A stretch of DNA of 64,000 nt, taken from assembly GCF_902506495.1 (NCBI RefSeq), contig NZ_LR733265.1, positions 2,098 through 66,097 of the forward strand, written 5' to 3'. Each line of letters opens with the position of its first letter. The stretch's first letter is position 1. Below, in pieces: positions 41,158-50,495 of this stretch. Made by a program: the position numbers and the translations under genes. This DNA comes from Pseudomonas sp. 8O. GTDB lineage: Bacteria > Pseudomonadota > Gammaproteobacteria > Pseudomonadales > Pseudomonadaceae. The notes under the pieces are model-generated. The model was not told the origin of the DNA and searched no databases. It worked only from the letters and a program-made list of their open reading frames with translations.

Positions 41158-42078
41158 ATGCCCAGTCGTCGTCGATTCCTGCACGGTAGCGCCAGTCTGG
41201 TGGCATTAGCCGCCCTGATGCCCTGGTTGCCGTCATCCGCCTTCGCTTCCGGCACTCTGCTGAGTCGGACGATTCCCAGCAGTGGTGAACTGCTGCCGGT
41301 GATCGGTCTGGGTACGTCGCGCACCCACGATGTGGCGATGACCGATGAGGCCCTACAGCCCTTGCGCGAGGTGCTGCAGGCGCTGGTCAATGGTGGCGCC
41401 AGTCTGGTGGATACCGCGCCCAGCTACGGACGAGCAGAGGCCGTGTGTGGTGCATTGGCCGCAGAAGACGACATGCGCAAGAAACTGTTCCTGGCCAGCA
41501 AGGTCTCCTCCTCCGGGCGCGCGGCAGGTGAGCGGCAGATCGAGGCCAGCTTCGCCGCGCTCAAGACCGACACCATCGACCTGATGCAGGTGCACAACCT
41601 GCAGGACACCAGCACTCAACTGGGTCTGTTGCGCGAGCTGAAGGAACAGGGCCGGGTACGCTACATCGGCGTGACTCATTATCTCGATTCCGCCCATGAA
41701 CGCCTGCTTGAGGTGCTGCGCCGGGAGCCGGTGGATTTCGTCCAGTTCAACTACTCCATCGGCGAGCGCAACGCCGAGCGCGAGCTGTTGCCCTTCTGCG
41801 CCGACAAGGGCATCGCGGTACTGATCAATCGGCCGTTCCAGCGCGCGGCACTGTTCGACCGAGTAAAGGGAAAGAACCTTCCCGACTGGGCTGCGGTGGA
41901 GCTGGATGTCACCTCCTGGGCCCAACTGATGCTCAAGTTCATTCTCGCTAATCCGGCGGTGACGGCGGTGATTCCAGCCACCTCCAATCCGCGTTACATG
42001 GCCGACAACATCCTCGCCGGTCAGGGCCGCCTGCCTGACGCGGCTCAGCGCCAGCGCATCATCGAGTTGTTCGCCTGA
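41158..42078 (+). CDS. Tat-exported aldo/keto reductase
   Basis: 306 residues. Twin-arginine signal SRRRFLHGSASLVALAALM, then an aldo/keto reductase barrel: LVDTAPSYGRAE (Asp and Tyr), LASKVSS (Lys), LMQVHNL (His). The full D-Y-K-H tetrad is present. Export by Tat implies folding with its cofactor before secretion, as for other periplasmic members. Followed after one base by a membrane carrier gene, so the two are probably an operon. Confidence 0.87.
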   Translation: MPSRRRFLHGSASLVALAALMPWLPSSAFASGTLLSRTIPSSGELLPVIGLGTSRTHDVAMTDEALQPLREVLQALVNGGASLVDTAPSYGRAEAVCGALAAEDDMRKKLFLASKVSSSGRAAGERQIEASFAALKTDTIDLMQVHNLQDTSTQLGLLRELKEQGRVRYIGVTHYLDSAHERLLEVLRREPVDFVQFNYSIGERNAERELLPFCADKGIAVLINRPFQRAALFDRVKGKNLPDWAAVELDVTSWAQLMLKFILANPAVTAVIPATSNPRYMADNILAGQGRLPDAAQRQRIIELFA

Positions 42079-42079
42079 G

Positions 42080-43363
42080 ATGCAGGCGCTGACCCGGCGC
42101 CTGGCGCGGGCGATCAATGCCGAAGGTGAGGAGCTGGCGGCCGTTCTGGCTGGCTTCGCCCTGTTCTTCTGCCTGTTCGCCGGTTACTTCATGCTGCGGC
42201 CCATCCGCGAGGCGATGGGCATCACTGGTGGGGTGAACAATCTGCAGTGGCTGTTCACCGCCACCTTCGTCGTCATGTTGCTGGCGGTGCCGCTGTTCGC
42301 CTGGCTCAATTCGAAAGTCCCGCGCATTCACTTCATCGACTGGGTATACGGCTTTTTCTGCCTCAACCTGCTGGTCTTCGTTGTGCTGTTTCGCGTCGAT
42401 CACGACAGCGTGTGGCTGGCGCGGGTGTTCTACGTGTGGATCTCGGTCTACAACCTGTTCGTCGTCTCGGTGGCCTGGAGCCTGATGGCCGATGTATTCG
42501 ACGGCGCTCAGGCGCGGCGGCTGTTCGCTTTCATTGCCGCAGGCGCCAGCGTCGGTGGGCTGTGCGGGCCACTCTTGAGTGCTGTTCTGATCGGTGTGGT
42601 TGGCGAGTCCGGGTTGATGCTGATGGCCGCGGTGCTGCTCGGCGCGGCCATGGTGCTCAAGCGCTATCTGATGGACTGGCGCGAGCGCCAGGGCGCCGGA
42701 CGAGCTGGGGCGGTACCCAGCGAGAGCCCGCGCAGGCCGGTGCCGGGTAATCCGTTCAGCGGGCTGACGCGTATGCTCGGTTCGCGTTACCTGCTGGGTA
42801 TCGGCGCTTTCATTCTGCTACTCACTTCGGTGAGCACCTTTCTCTACTTCGAACAGGCGCGCCTGGTGGCCGAGCTGTTCCCGGATCGTGCCGCGCAGGT
42901 GAAGGTGTTCGGCGTGATCGATTTCGTCGTGCAGTCCGGTGCGCTGGCGACTCAGGTATTCATCACCGGTCGGGTGGCGCAGAAGCTCGGCGTGCGCGTG
43001 CTGCTGTCGCTGGTGCCAGCGCTGGTCTGTCTGGGCTTTGTCGGTCTGGCGCTGGCGCCGACCTTCGCCATGCTGGCGGGGCTGATGATCGTTCGGCGCA
43101 TCGGTGAATACGCCTTCGTCCGACCGGGGCGGGAAATGCTCTTCGCGCCACTGGACGCCGAGAGCAAGTACAAGGCGAAGAATTTCATCGACACCGTGGT
43201 CTATCGTGGCGGCGATGCCCTCAGTGGCTGGGCCAAGGCGGGGCTGGACATGCTTGGCCACGGGACCTGGCTGGTGGCCATGGTCGGTGCGCTTTGCGCC
43301 GCGCTATGGGGTGTGCTCGGTTGGTACCTGGGTGGCCGCGCCGATCGCCAAGTCGAGAGGTAG
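42080..43363 (+). CDS. 12-helix carrier, MFS / ATP-ADP translocase-like
   Basis: 427 residues, about 12 hydrophobic helices, with YFMLRPIREAMGITGGV in helix 1 and LMADVFDGAQARRLFAFIAAGASVGG in the centre, which recall the nucleotide carrier (ATP:ADP antiporter-like, COG3202-type) and MFS families. The substrate cannot be deduced. ATG 42080 lies one base after the reductase stop. Its stop TAG (43361-43363) is part of a family B REP. Confidence 0.75.
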   Translation: MQALTRRLARAINAEGEELAAVLAGFALFFCLFAGYFMLRPIREAMGITGGVNNLQWLFTATFVVMLLAVPLFAWLNSKVPRIHFIDWVYGFFCLNLLVFVVLFRVDHDSVWLARVFYVWISVYNLFVVSVAWSLMADVFDGAQARRLFAFIAAGASVGGLCGPLLSAVLIGVVGESGLMLMAAVLLGAAMVLKRYLMDWRERQGAGRAGAVPSESPRRPVPGNPFSGLTRMLGSRYLLGIGAFILLLTSVSTFLYFEQARLVAELFPDRAAQVKVFGVIDFVVQSGALATQVFITGRVAQKLGVRVLLSLVPALVCLGFVGLALAPTFAMLAGLMIVRRIGEYAFVRPGREMLFAPLDAESKYKAKNFIDTVVYRGGDALSGWAKAGLDMLGHGTWLVAMVGALCAALWGVLGWYLGGRADRQVER

Positions 43364-43450
43364 GGTGTGCTGTGCGCACCGACATTGCACCACCCGTAGA
43401 TTGAAGAGTGGCCGGTGCGCAAGGCCTGTGGCGGCCCTGCGACACCCTAC
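43360..43450. repeat. REP-like inverted pair, family B, supplying a stop codon
   Basis: GTAGGGTGTGCTGTGCGCACC; the TAG is the stop codon of the carrier gene. The far arm (GGCCGGTGCGCAAGG ... GCGACACCCTAC) is diverged and borders the convergent LysR gene. Confidence 0.68.
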
Positions 43451-44349
43451 GGGTTGGCCACTGCGACGATCTCCTCGATCAGCCATTGCAGCGCGGCATC
43501 GCGCTGGCGCTGCGCAAGGCTGACCACTTCGAGGTGGAAGGGCCCGAGGGTGAAGGGCAGATCGAACAACTGCAGCGGCAGCAGCGTGGCGAAATGCCGG
43601 GCCAGGGCGGTGGGCAGCACTGCTGCCAGTTCGCTGCCGGCGACGATATGCGCTGCCTGCAGGTAGTTCGGCGTGGTGTAGAGGATCTGCCGCGACAGGC
43701 CCTGTTCCCCCAGCCACTGATCGACCATGCCACGGGTCTGCCCGCCGTGTACCCAGAGGTGGCGCAGGCGCAGGAACGTCTCCAGTTCCAGGTGGCCCTG
43801 GCGCAGCAGTGGGTGCTCGCGGTGCACCGCCAGCTTGAGCGTCTCGCTCATCCAGTGACGGCGGGCGAAACGTGCGGGTATCTCGTCGAAACGGCCCAGC
43901 ACCAGATCCAGTTCGCCCTTGTCCAGCGCCTCCATTGGCAGGCTCGGGCTGAGGTGGCGAATGTCGATGCCGATGCCCGGTGCCTTCTGGCTCAGACGAT
44001 CGAGCAGGCGTGGCATGCACACCAGCTCGACATAGTCGGTGACGGCGATGCGAAAGCGCTGGCGGCTTTCGCCCGGCTCGAAGGCCTCGCCAGCGCTCAG
44101 GCTCTGCTCCAGCTGACGCAGCGCGCTGCGGATCGGCGCCTCCAGTGCCAGTGCCCGCGGCGTTGGCTGCATGCGCCGGCCGACGCGCACCAACAGCGGG
44201 TCGTCTAGCAGTACGCGCAGGCGACCCAGCGCATTACTTACCGCCGGCTGGCTCAGCGCCAGGTGTTCGGCGGCGCGCGAGACGTTCTGCTCGCGTAGCA
44301 GGGCGTCCAGTACACGCAGCAGGTTGAGGTCGAAGTTGCTGAAATTCAT
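43447..44349 (-). CDS. LysR-family regulator
   Basis: 300 residues. N-terminal winged helix (NLLRVLDALLREQNVSRAAEHLALSQPAVSNALGRLR) and the periplasmic-binding-like effector domain. Start ATG 44349. Transcribed divergently from the 3-hydroxyacyl-CoA dehydrogenase gene 98 bases away, so it likely controls that fatty-acid/alcohol oxidation operon. PA5189 by position. Confidence 0.9.
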   Translation of the reverse strand: MNFSNFDLNLLRVLDALLREQNVSRAAEHLALSQPAVSNALGRLRVLLDDPLLVRVGRRMQPTPRALALEAPIRSALRQLEQSLSAGEAFEPGESRQRFRIAVTDYVELVCMPRLLDRLSQKAPGIGIDIRHLSPSLPMEALDKGELDLVLGRFDEIPARFARRHWMSETLKLAVHREHPLLRQGHLELETFLRLRHLWVHGGQTRGMVDQWLGEQGLSRQILYTTPNYLQAAHIVAGSELAAVLPTALARHFATLLPLQLFDLPFTLGPFHLEVVSLAQRQRDAALQWLIEEIVAVANP

Positions 44350-44356
44350 CTGCTGA

Positions 44357-44367
44357 ATACGTCGTAT
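44357..44367. promoter_or_regulatory. Short palindrome in the LysR/dehydrogenase intergenic region
   Basis: ATACG-T-CGTAT, a perfect 5+1+5 palindrome, 8 bases from the LysR start codon. A candidate autoregulatory LysR site; weak evidence on its own. Confidence 0.35.
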
Positions 44368-44447
44368 CACAAGACTAAATTTCAAAAATAGTAGCGGCTT
44401 GCTTATCGTGACCCAAGCTTTTCTATTGGTTCTCTAGAGGAACAGCA

Positions 44448-45689
44448 ATGACTCAAGTTGTCTCGCCGCTTCGCTGTGCCGCCGTGATCGGCGCCGGCAC
44501 CATGGGCCGTGGCATCGTCATCAGCCTGGCCAATGCCGGCCTGCAGGTACTGTGGCTGGATAACAACCCGCAGATGGTCGAGCAGGGCCTGGAGATGGCC
44601 GAGCAGACCTGGGCGCACAACGTCGCCAAGGGCCGTATCGCTTCGGCCGAAGCCGCGGCACGACGGGCGCGCGTTGAGGCGGTGGACGGCTACGCGGCCC
44701 TGGCCGACGCCGACCTGGTGATCGAGGCGGTGTACGAGAATCTCGAGCTCAAACAAAGCATCTTCCGTGAGCTGGACGCGGTGCTGAAGCCGGACTCCAT
44801 CCTCGCCAGCAATACCTCGGCGCTGGATGTCGACGCTATCGCTGCGGTCACCACGCGGCCAGAATCGGTGCTGGGCCTGCACTTCTTCAGCCCGGCGCAC
44901 ATCATGAAACTGCTGGAGATCGTCCGCGGCGGCAAGACCGCGCCAGCCGTGCTGCAGGCCGCTCAAGAGCTGGGCGCGCGCATGGGCAAGGTGGCGGTGG
45001 TCGCCGGCAACTGCCACGGTTTCATTGGCAACCGCATGCTGCACACCTACGTGCGCGAGGCGCGCATGCTGCTGCTCGAAGGCGCCTGGCCGCATCAGGT
45101 GGACGCGGCGCTGCAGGGCTTCGGCTTCGCCATGGGGCCGTTTCGCATGTACGACGTGGTCGGCATCGACCTCGAATGGCGCGCCCGTGAACTGTCCGGC
45201 CAGGGTCAGGATGATCCGGCGGTGCAGGTGGATAACCGTCTGTGCGAGTTGGGTCGCTTTGGCCAGAAGAGTGGCAAGGGCTATTACCGCTATGCGCCCG
45301 GCAGTCGCCAGGCCGAGCATGATCCGGTCGTCGACGGGCTGGTGCAGATGCAATCGGAACGCCTGGGCTTCACCCGCCGCGATATCGGCAACGAGGAAAT
45401 TCTCGAGCGCTGCCTGCTGGCACTGGTCAACGAAGGGGCGAAGATTCTCGAGGAGAACATCGCCGCCAATAGCCACGACATCGATCTGGTCTATCTCAAC
45501 GGTTACGGCTTTCCCGCCGAGCGTGGCGGCCCGATGAGCTGGGCCGACGGCGAAGGTGTCGCTGCGATTCACCAGCGTCTGCTGCAACTGACCGAGCGCT
45601 TCGGCGCGCATTGGCAACCGGCGGCGCTGATCGAGCGGCTGGCTGCCGAGAACAAGTATTTCAGCGACGTACAGGAGGGTCGGGTATGA
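44448..45689 (+). CDS. 3-hydroxyacyl-CoA dehydrogenase
   Basis: 413 residues. NAD-binding VIGAGTMGRGIVISLANAG, catalytic region LHFFSPAHIMKLLEIVRG, then two 3HCDH C-terminal repeats. Oxidises 3-hydroxyacyl-CoA in beta-oxidation. No hydratase domain is attached. Its TGA overlaps the start of the acyl-CoA dehydrogenase gene (ATGA, 45686-45689). PA5188 by position. Confidence 0.93.
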   Translation: MTQVVSPLRCAAVIGAGTMGRGIVISLANAGLQVLWLDNNPQMVEQGLEMAEQTWAHNVAKGRIASAEAAARRARVEAVDGYAALADADLVIEAVYENLELKQSIFRELDAVLKPDSILASNTSALDVDAIAAVTTRPESVLGLHFFSPAHIMKLLEIVRGGKTAPAVLQAAQELGARMGKVAVVAGNCHGFIGNRMLHTYVREARMLLLEGAWPHQVDAALQGFGFAMGPFRMYDVVGIDLEWRARELSGQGQDDPAVQVDNRLCELGRFGQKSGKGYYRYAPGSRQAEHDPVVDGLVQMQSERLGFTRRDIGNEEILERCLLALVNEGAKILEENIAANSHDIDLVYLNGYGFPAERGGPMSWADGEGVAAIHQRLLQLTERFGAHWQPAALIERLAAENKYFSDVQEGRV

Positions 45690-47476
45690 GCTATCAGGCG
45701 CCATTGCGCGATATGCGTTTCGTCCTGCACGAACTGTTCGACGCTGCCGGCCACTGCGAGCGTCTGGGTAACGTCCTGGATCGCGAGCTGATCGACGGCG
45801 TGCTGGAGGAGGCTGCGGCCTTCGCCGAAGGCGAGGTCGCGCCGCTCAATCGCAACAGCGATGAGGAGGGCTGCCACCTGGAAAATGGCCAGGTCAGCAC
45901 GCCCAAGGGCTTTGCCGAGGCCTACCGGCAATACGTGGACAACGGCTGGGCGAGCATGACCGGGCCGGTGGAATATGGCGGCCAGGGCTTCCCGCAGCTG
46001 GTGGCTTTTGCCTTCCACGAAATGCTGATGGGCGCCTCGCTATCCTTCCGCGTCTACTCCGGGCTGACCGAGGGCGCCGTGCTGGCGCTGCACAAGCACG
46101 GCAGCGAAACGCTGAGACAGCATTACCTGGGCAAGCTGGTCAGCGGTCAGTGGACCGGCACCATGTGTCTGACCGAGGCGCAGGCCGGCACCGACCTGGC
46201 GTTGCTGCGTACCCGCGCCGAGCCGCAGGCCGACGGTAGCTACCGCGTCAGCGGCAGCAAGATCTTTATCAGCGGCGGCGAGCAGGACATCTCCGAAAAC
46301 ATCATCCATCTGGTGCTGGCGCGCCTGCCGGATGCGCCTGCTGGTGTGAAGGGCATTTCATTGCTGCTGGTGCCGAAATTTATCGCTGCCGCCGACGGCA
46401 CACCGGGTGAACGCAACACGCTGTCGTGTGGCGCTATCGAGCACAAGATGGGCATCAAGGGTGCCTCCACCTGTGTGATGAACTTCGACGGCGCCACCGG
46501 CTGGTTGGTAGGCGAAGCCAACCAGGGCCTGGCCTGCATGTTCACCATGATGAACGACGCGCGCTTTCAGGTCGGCCTGCAGGGCTTGGGGATAGGCGAG
46601 GCGGCCTTCCAGGGCGCGCTGCGTTATGCCCGCGAGCGCCTGCAGTCACGTGGTCTGGCGGGCGTGCAGGCGCCGGACAAGGCAGCTGATCCGATCATCA
46701 ATCATCCCGACGTGCGACGCATGCTGTTGACTCAGAAGACCCTGGTCGAGGGCAGCCGCATGCTCGCCGCCTACACCGCGCGCCAGCTCGACCTGGAGCA
46801 CAGCGCCGAGTCGGCCGAGGCGCGCAAGGCGGCCGGCAAGCGCGCGGCGCTGCTGATCCCTATCGTCAAGGCGTTCTTCACCGACATGGGCCAGGAAGTG
46901 GCCAGCCATGGCGTGCAGGTCTACGGCGGGCATGGCTTCATCCGCGAGTGGGGCATGGAACAACTGATGCGCGACAGTCGCATCACCCAGCTTTACGAAG
47001 GCACCAACGGCATCCAGGCGCTGGACTATATCCGCCGTAAATTGCTGGGTGACGGTGGTGCGGAGTTGTCCGCACTGCAGGCCGAGTTCAGCCAGCTGTG
47101 CGATGCCGAGGCGGATCGACCGGCCCTGGCTCAGATGGCCAGCATGGTGCAGGCCCGCTTGGGCGAATGGCGCGAGCTAAGCACAGAAGTGATTGCCGCC
47201 TGTCAGCGTGACCCGCAGGAGATCGGCGCCACTTCGGTGGATTTTCTCCAGTACTCGGCTTATGTGCTGCTCGCCGGTTTCTGGCTGCAAGCCGCGGCGC
47301 GGGCTCAGGATGCGCTGGAGGCGGGTAGCGGCGAGGCGGCGTTCTACCAGGCCAAGCTGCACAGCGCCGATTTCTATCTGCGCCGTGTGCTGCCGCGCGC
47401 TAGCGCGCACCGCGAAGCCCTGCTGGGCGGCGCGCAGTGCCTGATGGCCATGGATGAGGACAGTTTCGCCTTTTAG
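45686..47476 (+). CDS. Acyl-CoA dehydrogenase (long, DmdC-like type)
   Basis: 596 residues, FAD enzyme with the extra N- and C-terminal parts of the longer acyl-CoA dehydrogenase group. Visible: MCLTEAQAGTDLALLRTRAE (FAD loop), ITQLYEGTNGIQALDY (the expected catalytic glutamate) and QVYGGHGFIREWGMEQ. Coupled to the 3-hydroxyacyl-CoA dehydrogenase. Probably acts on a specific acyl-CoA; chain length unknown. ATG 45686 has GGAGG upstream. PA5187 by position. Confidence 0.92.
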   Translation: MSYQAPLRDMRFVLHELFDAAGHCERLGNVLDRELIDGVLEEAAAFAEGEVAPLNRNSDEEGCHLENGQVSTPKGFAEAYRQYVDNGWASMTGPVEYGGQGFPQLVAFAFHEMLMGASLSFRVYSGLTEGAVLALHKHGSETLRQHYLGKLVSGQWTGTMCLTEAQAGTDLALLRTRAEPQADGSYRVSGSKIFISGGEQDISENIIHLVLARLPDAPAGVKGISLLLVPKFIAAADGTPGERNTLSCGAIEHKMGIKGASTCVMNFDGATGWLVGEANQGLACMFTMMNDARFQVGLQGLGIGEAAFQGALRYARERLQSRGLAGVQAPDKAADPIINHPDVRRMLLTQKTLVEGSRMLAAYTARQLDLEHSAESAEARKAAGKRAALLIPIVKAFFTDMGQEVASHGVQVYGGHGFIREWGMEQLMRDSRITQLYEGTNGIQALDYIRRKLLGDGGAELSALQAEFSQLCDAEADRPALAQMASMVQARLGEWRELSTEVIAACQRDPQEIGATSVDFLQYSAYVLLAGFWLQAAARAQDALEAGSGEAAFYQAKLHSADFYLRRVLPRASAHREALLGGAQCLMAMDEDSFAF

Positions 47477-47487
47477 CGCAGATGTCT

Positions 47488-47543
47488 GTAGGAGCCGGCT
47501 TGCCGGCGATGCCGGTTGTGATCGCCGGCAAGCCGGCTCCTAC
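47488..47543. repeat. REP-like inverted pair, family E
   Basis: GTAGGAGCCGGCTTGCCGGC and its near-perfect inverse, loop ATGCCGGTTGT; between the acyl-CoA dehydrogenase and alcohol dehydrogenase genes. Confidence 0.82.
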
Positions 47544-47555
47544 GGACGCAGCGGC

Positions 47556-47615
47556 GTAGCCCGGATGCAATCCGGGGACATTTGCATGACCGGTCCCGGA
47601 TTGCATCCGGGCTAC
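47556..47615. repeat. REP-like inverted pair, family D
   Basis: GTAGCCCGGATGCAATCCGGG and its inverse, 12 bases after a family E pair and ending 17 bases before the alcohol dehydrogenase ATG. Confidence 0.82.
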
Positions 47616-47632
47616 AACAAGAGGAGCACCCC

Positions 47633-48796
47633 ATGCACCCATTCAGCTTCGCCACCACCGCGCAGATTATCTGCGAATCCGGCGCCAGCCTGCGTCTGGC
47701 CGAACTCTGCCATGAGCGCAGCGCCCGGCGCGTGCTGATCGTCACTGACCCGGGCATAACCCGCCTGGGTCTGCTCGAACCGCTGCTGCCGGGCTTCGCT
47801 GGTGCCGGCATGAGTGTGCAGGTGTTCGACCAGGTGCTGGCCGACCCGCCCGAGGTCGTGGTGCTGGCTGCCGTGGCTCAGGCCCGTGAGCTGCAAGCGG
47901 AGCTGGTGGTCGGCTTCGGTGGTGGTAGCTCGATGGACGTGGCCAAGCTGGTGGCTCTGCTGGCGCATCCAGACTGCGCCCAGGCGCTGAGCGAGATCTA
48001 CGGTGTGGGTAACGCGCGCGGTCGGCGCCTGCCGCTGATCCAGGTACCGACCACGGCCGGCACTGGCTCCGAGGTGACGCCCATCGCCATCGTTACCACT
48101 GGCGAGACCACCAAGATGGGTGTGGTTTCGCCGCTGCTGCTGCCGGATCTGGCCCTGCTCGACGCCGATCTGACCCTTGGCCTGCCGGCAGCGGTCACCG
48201 CGGCCACCGGGATCGATGCCATGGTGCACGCCATCGAGGCCTACACCAGCGCGCTGAAGAAAAATCCGCTTTCCGATCTGTTGGCGCGTGAAGCGCTGCG
48301 CCTGCTGGCGGCCAACCTCGATGAGGTGGTGCACAACGGCAGCAACCGCGAGGCGCGCCAGGCCATGTTGCTCGGCGCCTGCCTGGCCGGGCAGGCCTTC
48401 GCCAATGCGCCCGTGGCGGCAGTGCATGCCCTGGCCTACCCGCTGGGCGGGCATTTCCATATTCCCCACGGGCTGTCCAACGCCCTGGTGCTGCCGCAGG
48501 TGCTGGCCTTCAATGCACCGGCAGCGTCGTCACTGTACGCCGAGCTGGCGCCGTTGGTGCTGGGTGAGCGTCTGCGGGCGGGCAGCGCGGCGGCGCAGAC
48601 CGAACAATTGATCGAAGCGCTGGCCGGCTTCAGCCAGCGCAGCGGCCTGCCCACACGGCTTCGCGATACCGGAGTGAGCGAGACGATGTTGCCCACGCTG
48701 GCGGCGGACGCCATGCTGCAGCAGCGCCTGCTGGTGAACAATCCGCGCGAGATGAACGAGCAACAGGCCCTGGCCATTTATCAGGCTGCTTATTGA
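47633..48796 (+). CDS. Iron-containing alcohol dehydrogenase
   Basis: 387 residues, Fe-ADH family. NAD-binding VVGFGGGSSMDVAKLVALL, PTTAGTGSEVTPIAI, and the metal ligands Asp in TGIDAMVHAIEAY and His residues in VHALAYPLGGHFHIPHG. Oxidises an alcohol to an aldehyde or the reverse. ATG 47633 follows GAGGAG (47621-47626). It follows the acyl-CoA dehydrogenase on the same strand, with two REP pairs between that could limit read-through. PA5186 by position. Confidence 0.93.
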   Translation: MHPFSFATTAQIICESGASLRLAELCHERSARRVLIVTDPGITRLGLLEPLLPGFAGAGMSVQVFDQVLADPPEVVVLAAVAQARELQAELVVGFGGGSSMDVAKLVALLAHPDCAQALSEIYGVGNARGRRLPLIQVPTTAGTGSEVTPIAIVTTGETTKMGVVSPLLLPDLALLDADLTLGLPAAVTAATGIDAMVHAIEAYTSALKKNPLSDLLAREALRLLAANLDEVVHNGSNREARQAMLLGACLAGQAFANAPVAAVHALAYPLGGHFHIPHGLSNALVLPQVLAFNAPAASSLYAELAPLVLGERLRAGSAAAQTEQLIEALAGFSQRSGLPTRLRDTGVSETMLPTLAADAMLQQRLLVNNPREMNEQQALAIYQAAY

Positions 48797-48802
48797 TTCA
48801 GG

Positions 48803-48861
48803 TCGCGGCTAAAGCCCCTCCCACAGATCCGCAAGCTTTGTGGGAGGGGCTTTAGCCGCGA
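48803..48861. repeat. REP-like inverted pair, family A
   Basis: TCGCGGCTAAAGCCCCTCCCAC and its perfect inverse around an AGATCCGCAAGCTTT loop, ending 20 bases before the thioesterase ATG. Confidence 0.85.
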
Positions 48862-48881
48862 TTCCAACCCAAGGATCATCG

Positions 48882-49316
48882 ATGAACCAACCCCAGCACC
48901 TGCGTGGCGATTACCGTCACTTCCAGCCGATCACCACGCGCTGGCACGACAATGACCTCTACGGGCACGTCAACAACGTGACCTACTACAGCTACTTCGA
49001 CAGCGCGGTGAACGCCTACCTGATCGCCGAGGGTGGTCTGGATATCCATGGCGGGGAAGTGGTCGGCTTCGTGGTCAGCTCCGGCTGCGACTACTTCGCT
49101 TCCATCGCCTTCCCCGATGCCATCGAAGTGGGGCTGCGCGTCGGCAAGCTGGGCAATAGTTCGGTGCAGTACGAGCTGGCGATCTTCAGGGCCGGCGAGG
49201 AGCAGGCCTGCGCCGCTGGGCGTTTCGTCCACGTGTTCGTGGATCGTGCGAGCAATCGTCCCGTAGCGATACCTGAGGCCTTGCGTGCGGCGATGGCGGC
49301 ATTGCTGGTGGACTGA
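48882..49316 (+). CDS. 4HBT-type acyl-CoA thioesterase
   Basis: 144 residues, hotdog fold. The catalytic region [22 protein letters not shown] is the 4-hydroxybenzoyl-CoA thioesterase/YbgC motif with Asp in place. Likely hydrolyses acyl-CoA arising from the preceding oxidation genes. ATG 48882 with AAGGAT upstream. PA5185 by position. Confidence 0.9.
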   Translation: MNQPQHLRGDYRHFQPITTRWHDNDLYGHVNNVTYYSYFDSAVNAYLIAEGGLDIHGGEVVGFVVSSGCDYFASIAFPDAIEVGLRVGKLGNSSVQYELAIFRAGEEQACAAGRFVHVFVDRASNRPVAIPEALRAAMAALLVD

Positions 49317-49359
49317 ACGCTCCGCACACAGCGCACTCCACTTTGGGTGTAATCACTGG

Positions 49360-49380
49360 GTAGGGTGCGCCATGCGCACC
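49360..49380. repeat. Single REP-like unit, family B
   Basis: GTAGGGTGCGCCATGCGCACC without an inverted partner, 50 bases before the DUF2157 gene. Confidence 0.68.
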
Positions 49381-49430
49381 TCCTGCTGCGGCCTGCTAGG
49401 CTGTGGGCAATTATCCGCCAGGGAGTGCCC

Positions 49431-50495
49431 ATGTCCGATCTCGAGCGTGAGCAGGCGCAGCGACGCGCCGCTCGCATCGCCGCCTTCCGCGAGGAGCTGG
49501 CCGAGCTGCGCCAGGAGCAGGTGTTGCAACTGAGCGAGGTGCAGGAGCAGGCCGTCGCTCACCATCATCGCCAGTTGCTGGCGCATTTTCGTCAGACCTT
49601 GGATATCGACGCCGATGCGCGCGCGCGCCAGCTGTCGCTGGGCATGCGCCTGGCCTCGCTGTTCGGTGCGCTGGCGCTGTCGGCCGGGCTGTTTTTCCTG
49701 TTCTACCAGTTCTGGGGGCTGTTCGATGCTGCTGCTCAGGTCGCCATCCTCTTCGGCAGCAGCCTCGGCAGTCTGCTGCTGTGCTTCTGGCTACAGGCCC
49801 GCGACACCTCTGGCTATTACGCCAAGCTGGCTGCGGTGCTGGCGTTCGTCTGCTTCGTGCTGAACCTGTCGATGCTCGGGCAGATCTTCAATATCACCCC
49901 GTCGGACAAAGCCCTGCTGCCTTGGGGTGCGTTGGCGCTGTTATTAGCCTACCAGTGCCGCCAGCGGCTGCTGCTGGTGGTGGCGCTGCTCTGCTTCGGT
50001 CTGTTCGTCGCCGCTCGCCTGGGTGATTGGGCGGGCTGGCACTGGTGGTCGATGGGCGAACGGCCGGAGTTGTTCTTGCCACTGGCTGCGCTGCTGCTGG
50101 TGCCGCAATGGCTCGATCAGCGGCGCTATGCTGGGTTCGCCGCCTGCTACCGAGTGGTCGGCCTGCTCTATCTGCTGGGCCCGGTGCTGGTGCTGTCCTA
50201 TTGGGGCGGCGGCAGCTACCTTGATTGGCCGACGGGCTGGATCGAGGCGTTCTACCAGACGCTTGGCTTCGTCCTCGCCGGGTTGACGGTATGGCTGGGC
50301 ATTCAGCGCAATTGGGGTGAGGTGGTCAATACCGGCCTGGTCTTCGCGTTGATCATGCTCTTCGCCAAGCTGTTCGACTGGTGGTGGCAGTTGCTGCCGC
50401 GCTACCTGTTCTTCCTTCTGCTCGGCTTGATCGCCGTGCTGCTGCTGGTGGTGTTGCAACGCTGGCGGCGCAGCGCGCCGGGAGGTGCGCAATGA
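49431..50495 (+). CDS. DUF2157-like multi-helix membrane protein
   Basis: 354 residues. N-terminal charged coiled-coil-like stretch (about 1-70, rich in Glu, Arg, Gln), then about nine to ten hydrophobic helices. Fits the DUF2157 group; function unknown. Its stop overlaps the next gene (ATGA, 50492-50495). The two form an operon often seen as a pair. Confidence 0.75.
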   Translation: MSDLEREQAQRRAARIAAFREELAELRQEQVLQLSEVQEQAVAHHHRQLLAHFRQTLDIDADARARQLSLGMRLASLFGALALSAGLFFLFYQFWGLFDAAAQVAILFGSSLGSLLLCFWLQARDTSGYYAKLAAVLAFVCFVLNLSMLGQIFNITPSDKALLPWGALALLLAYQCRQRLLLVVALLCFGLFVAARLGDWAGWHWWSMGERPELFLPLAALLLVPQWLDQRRYAGFAACYRVVGLLYLLGPVLVLSYWGGGSYLDWPTGWIEAFYQTLGFVLAGLTVWLGIQRNWGEVVNTGLVFALIMLFAKLFDWWWQLLPRYLFFLLLGLIAVLLLVVLQRWRRSAPGGAQ

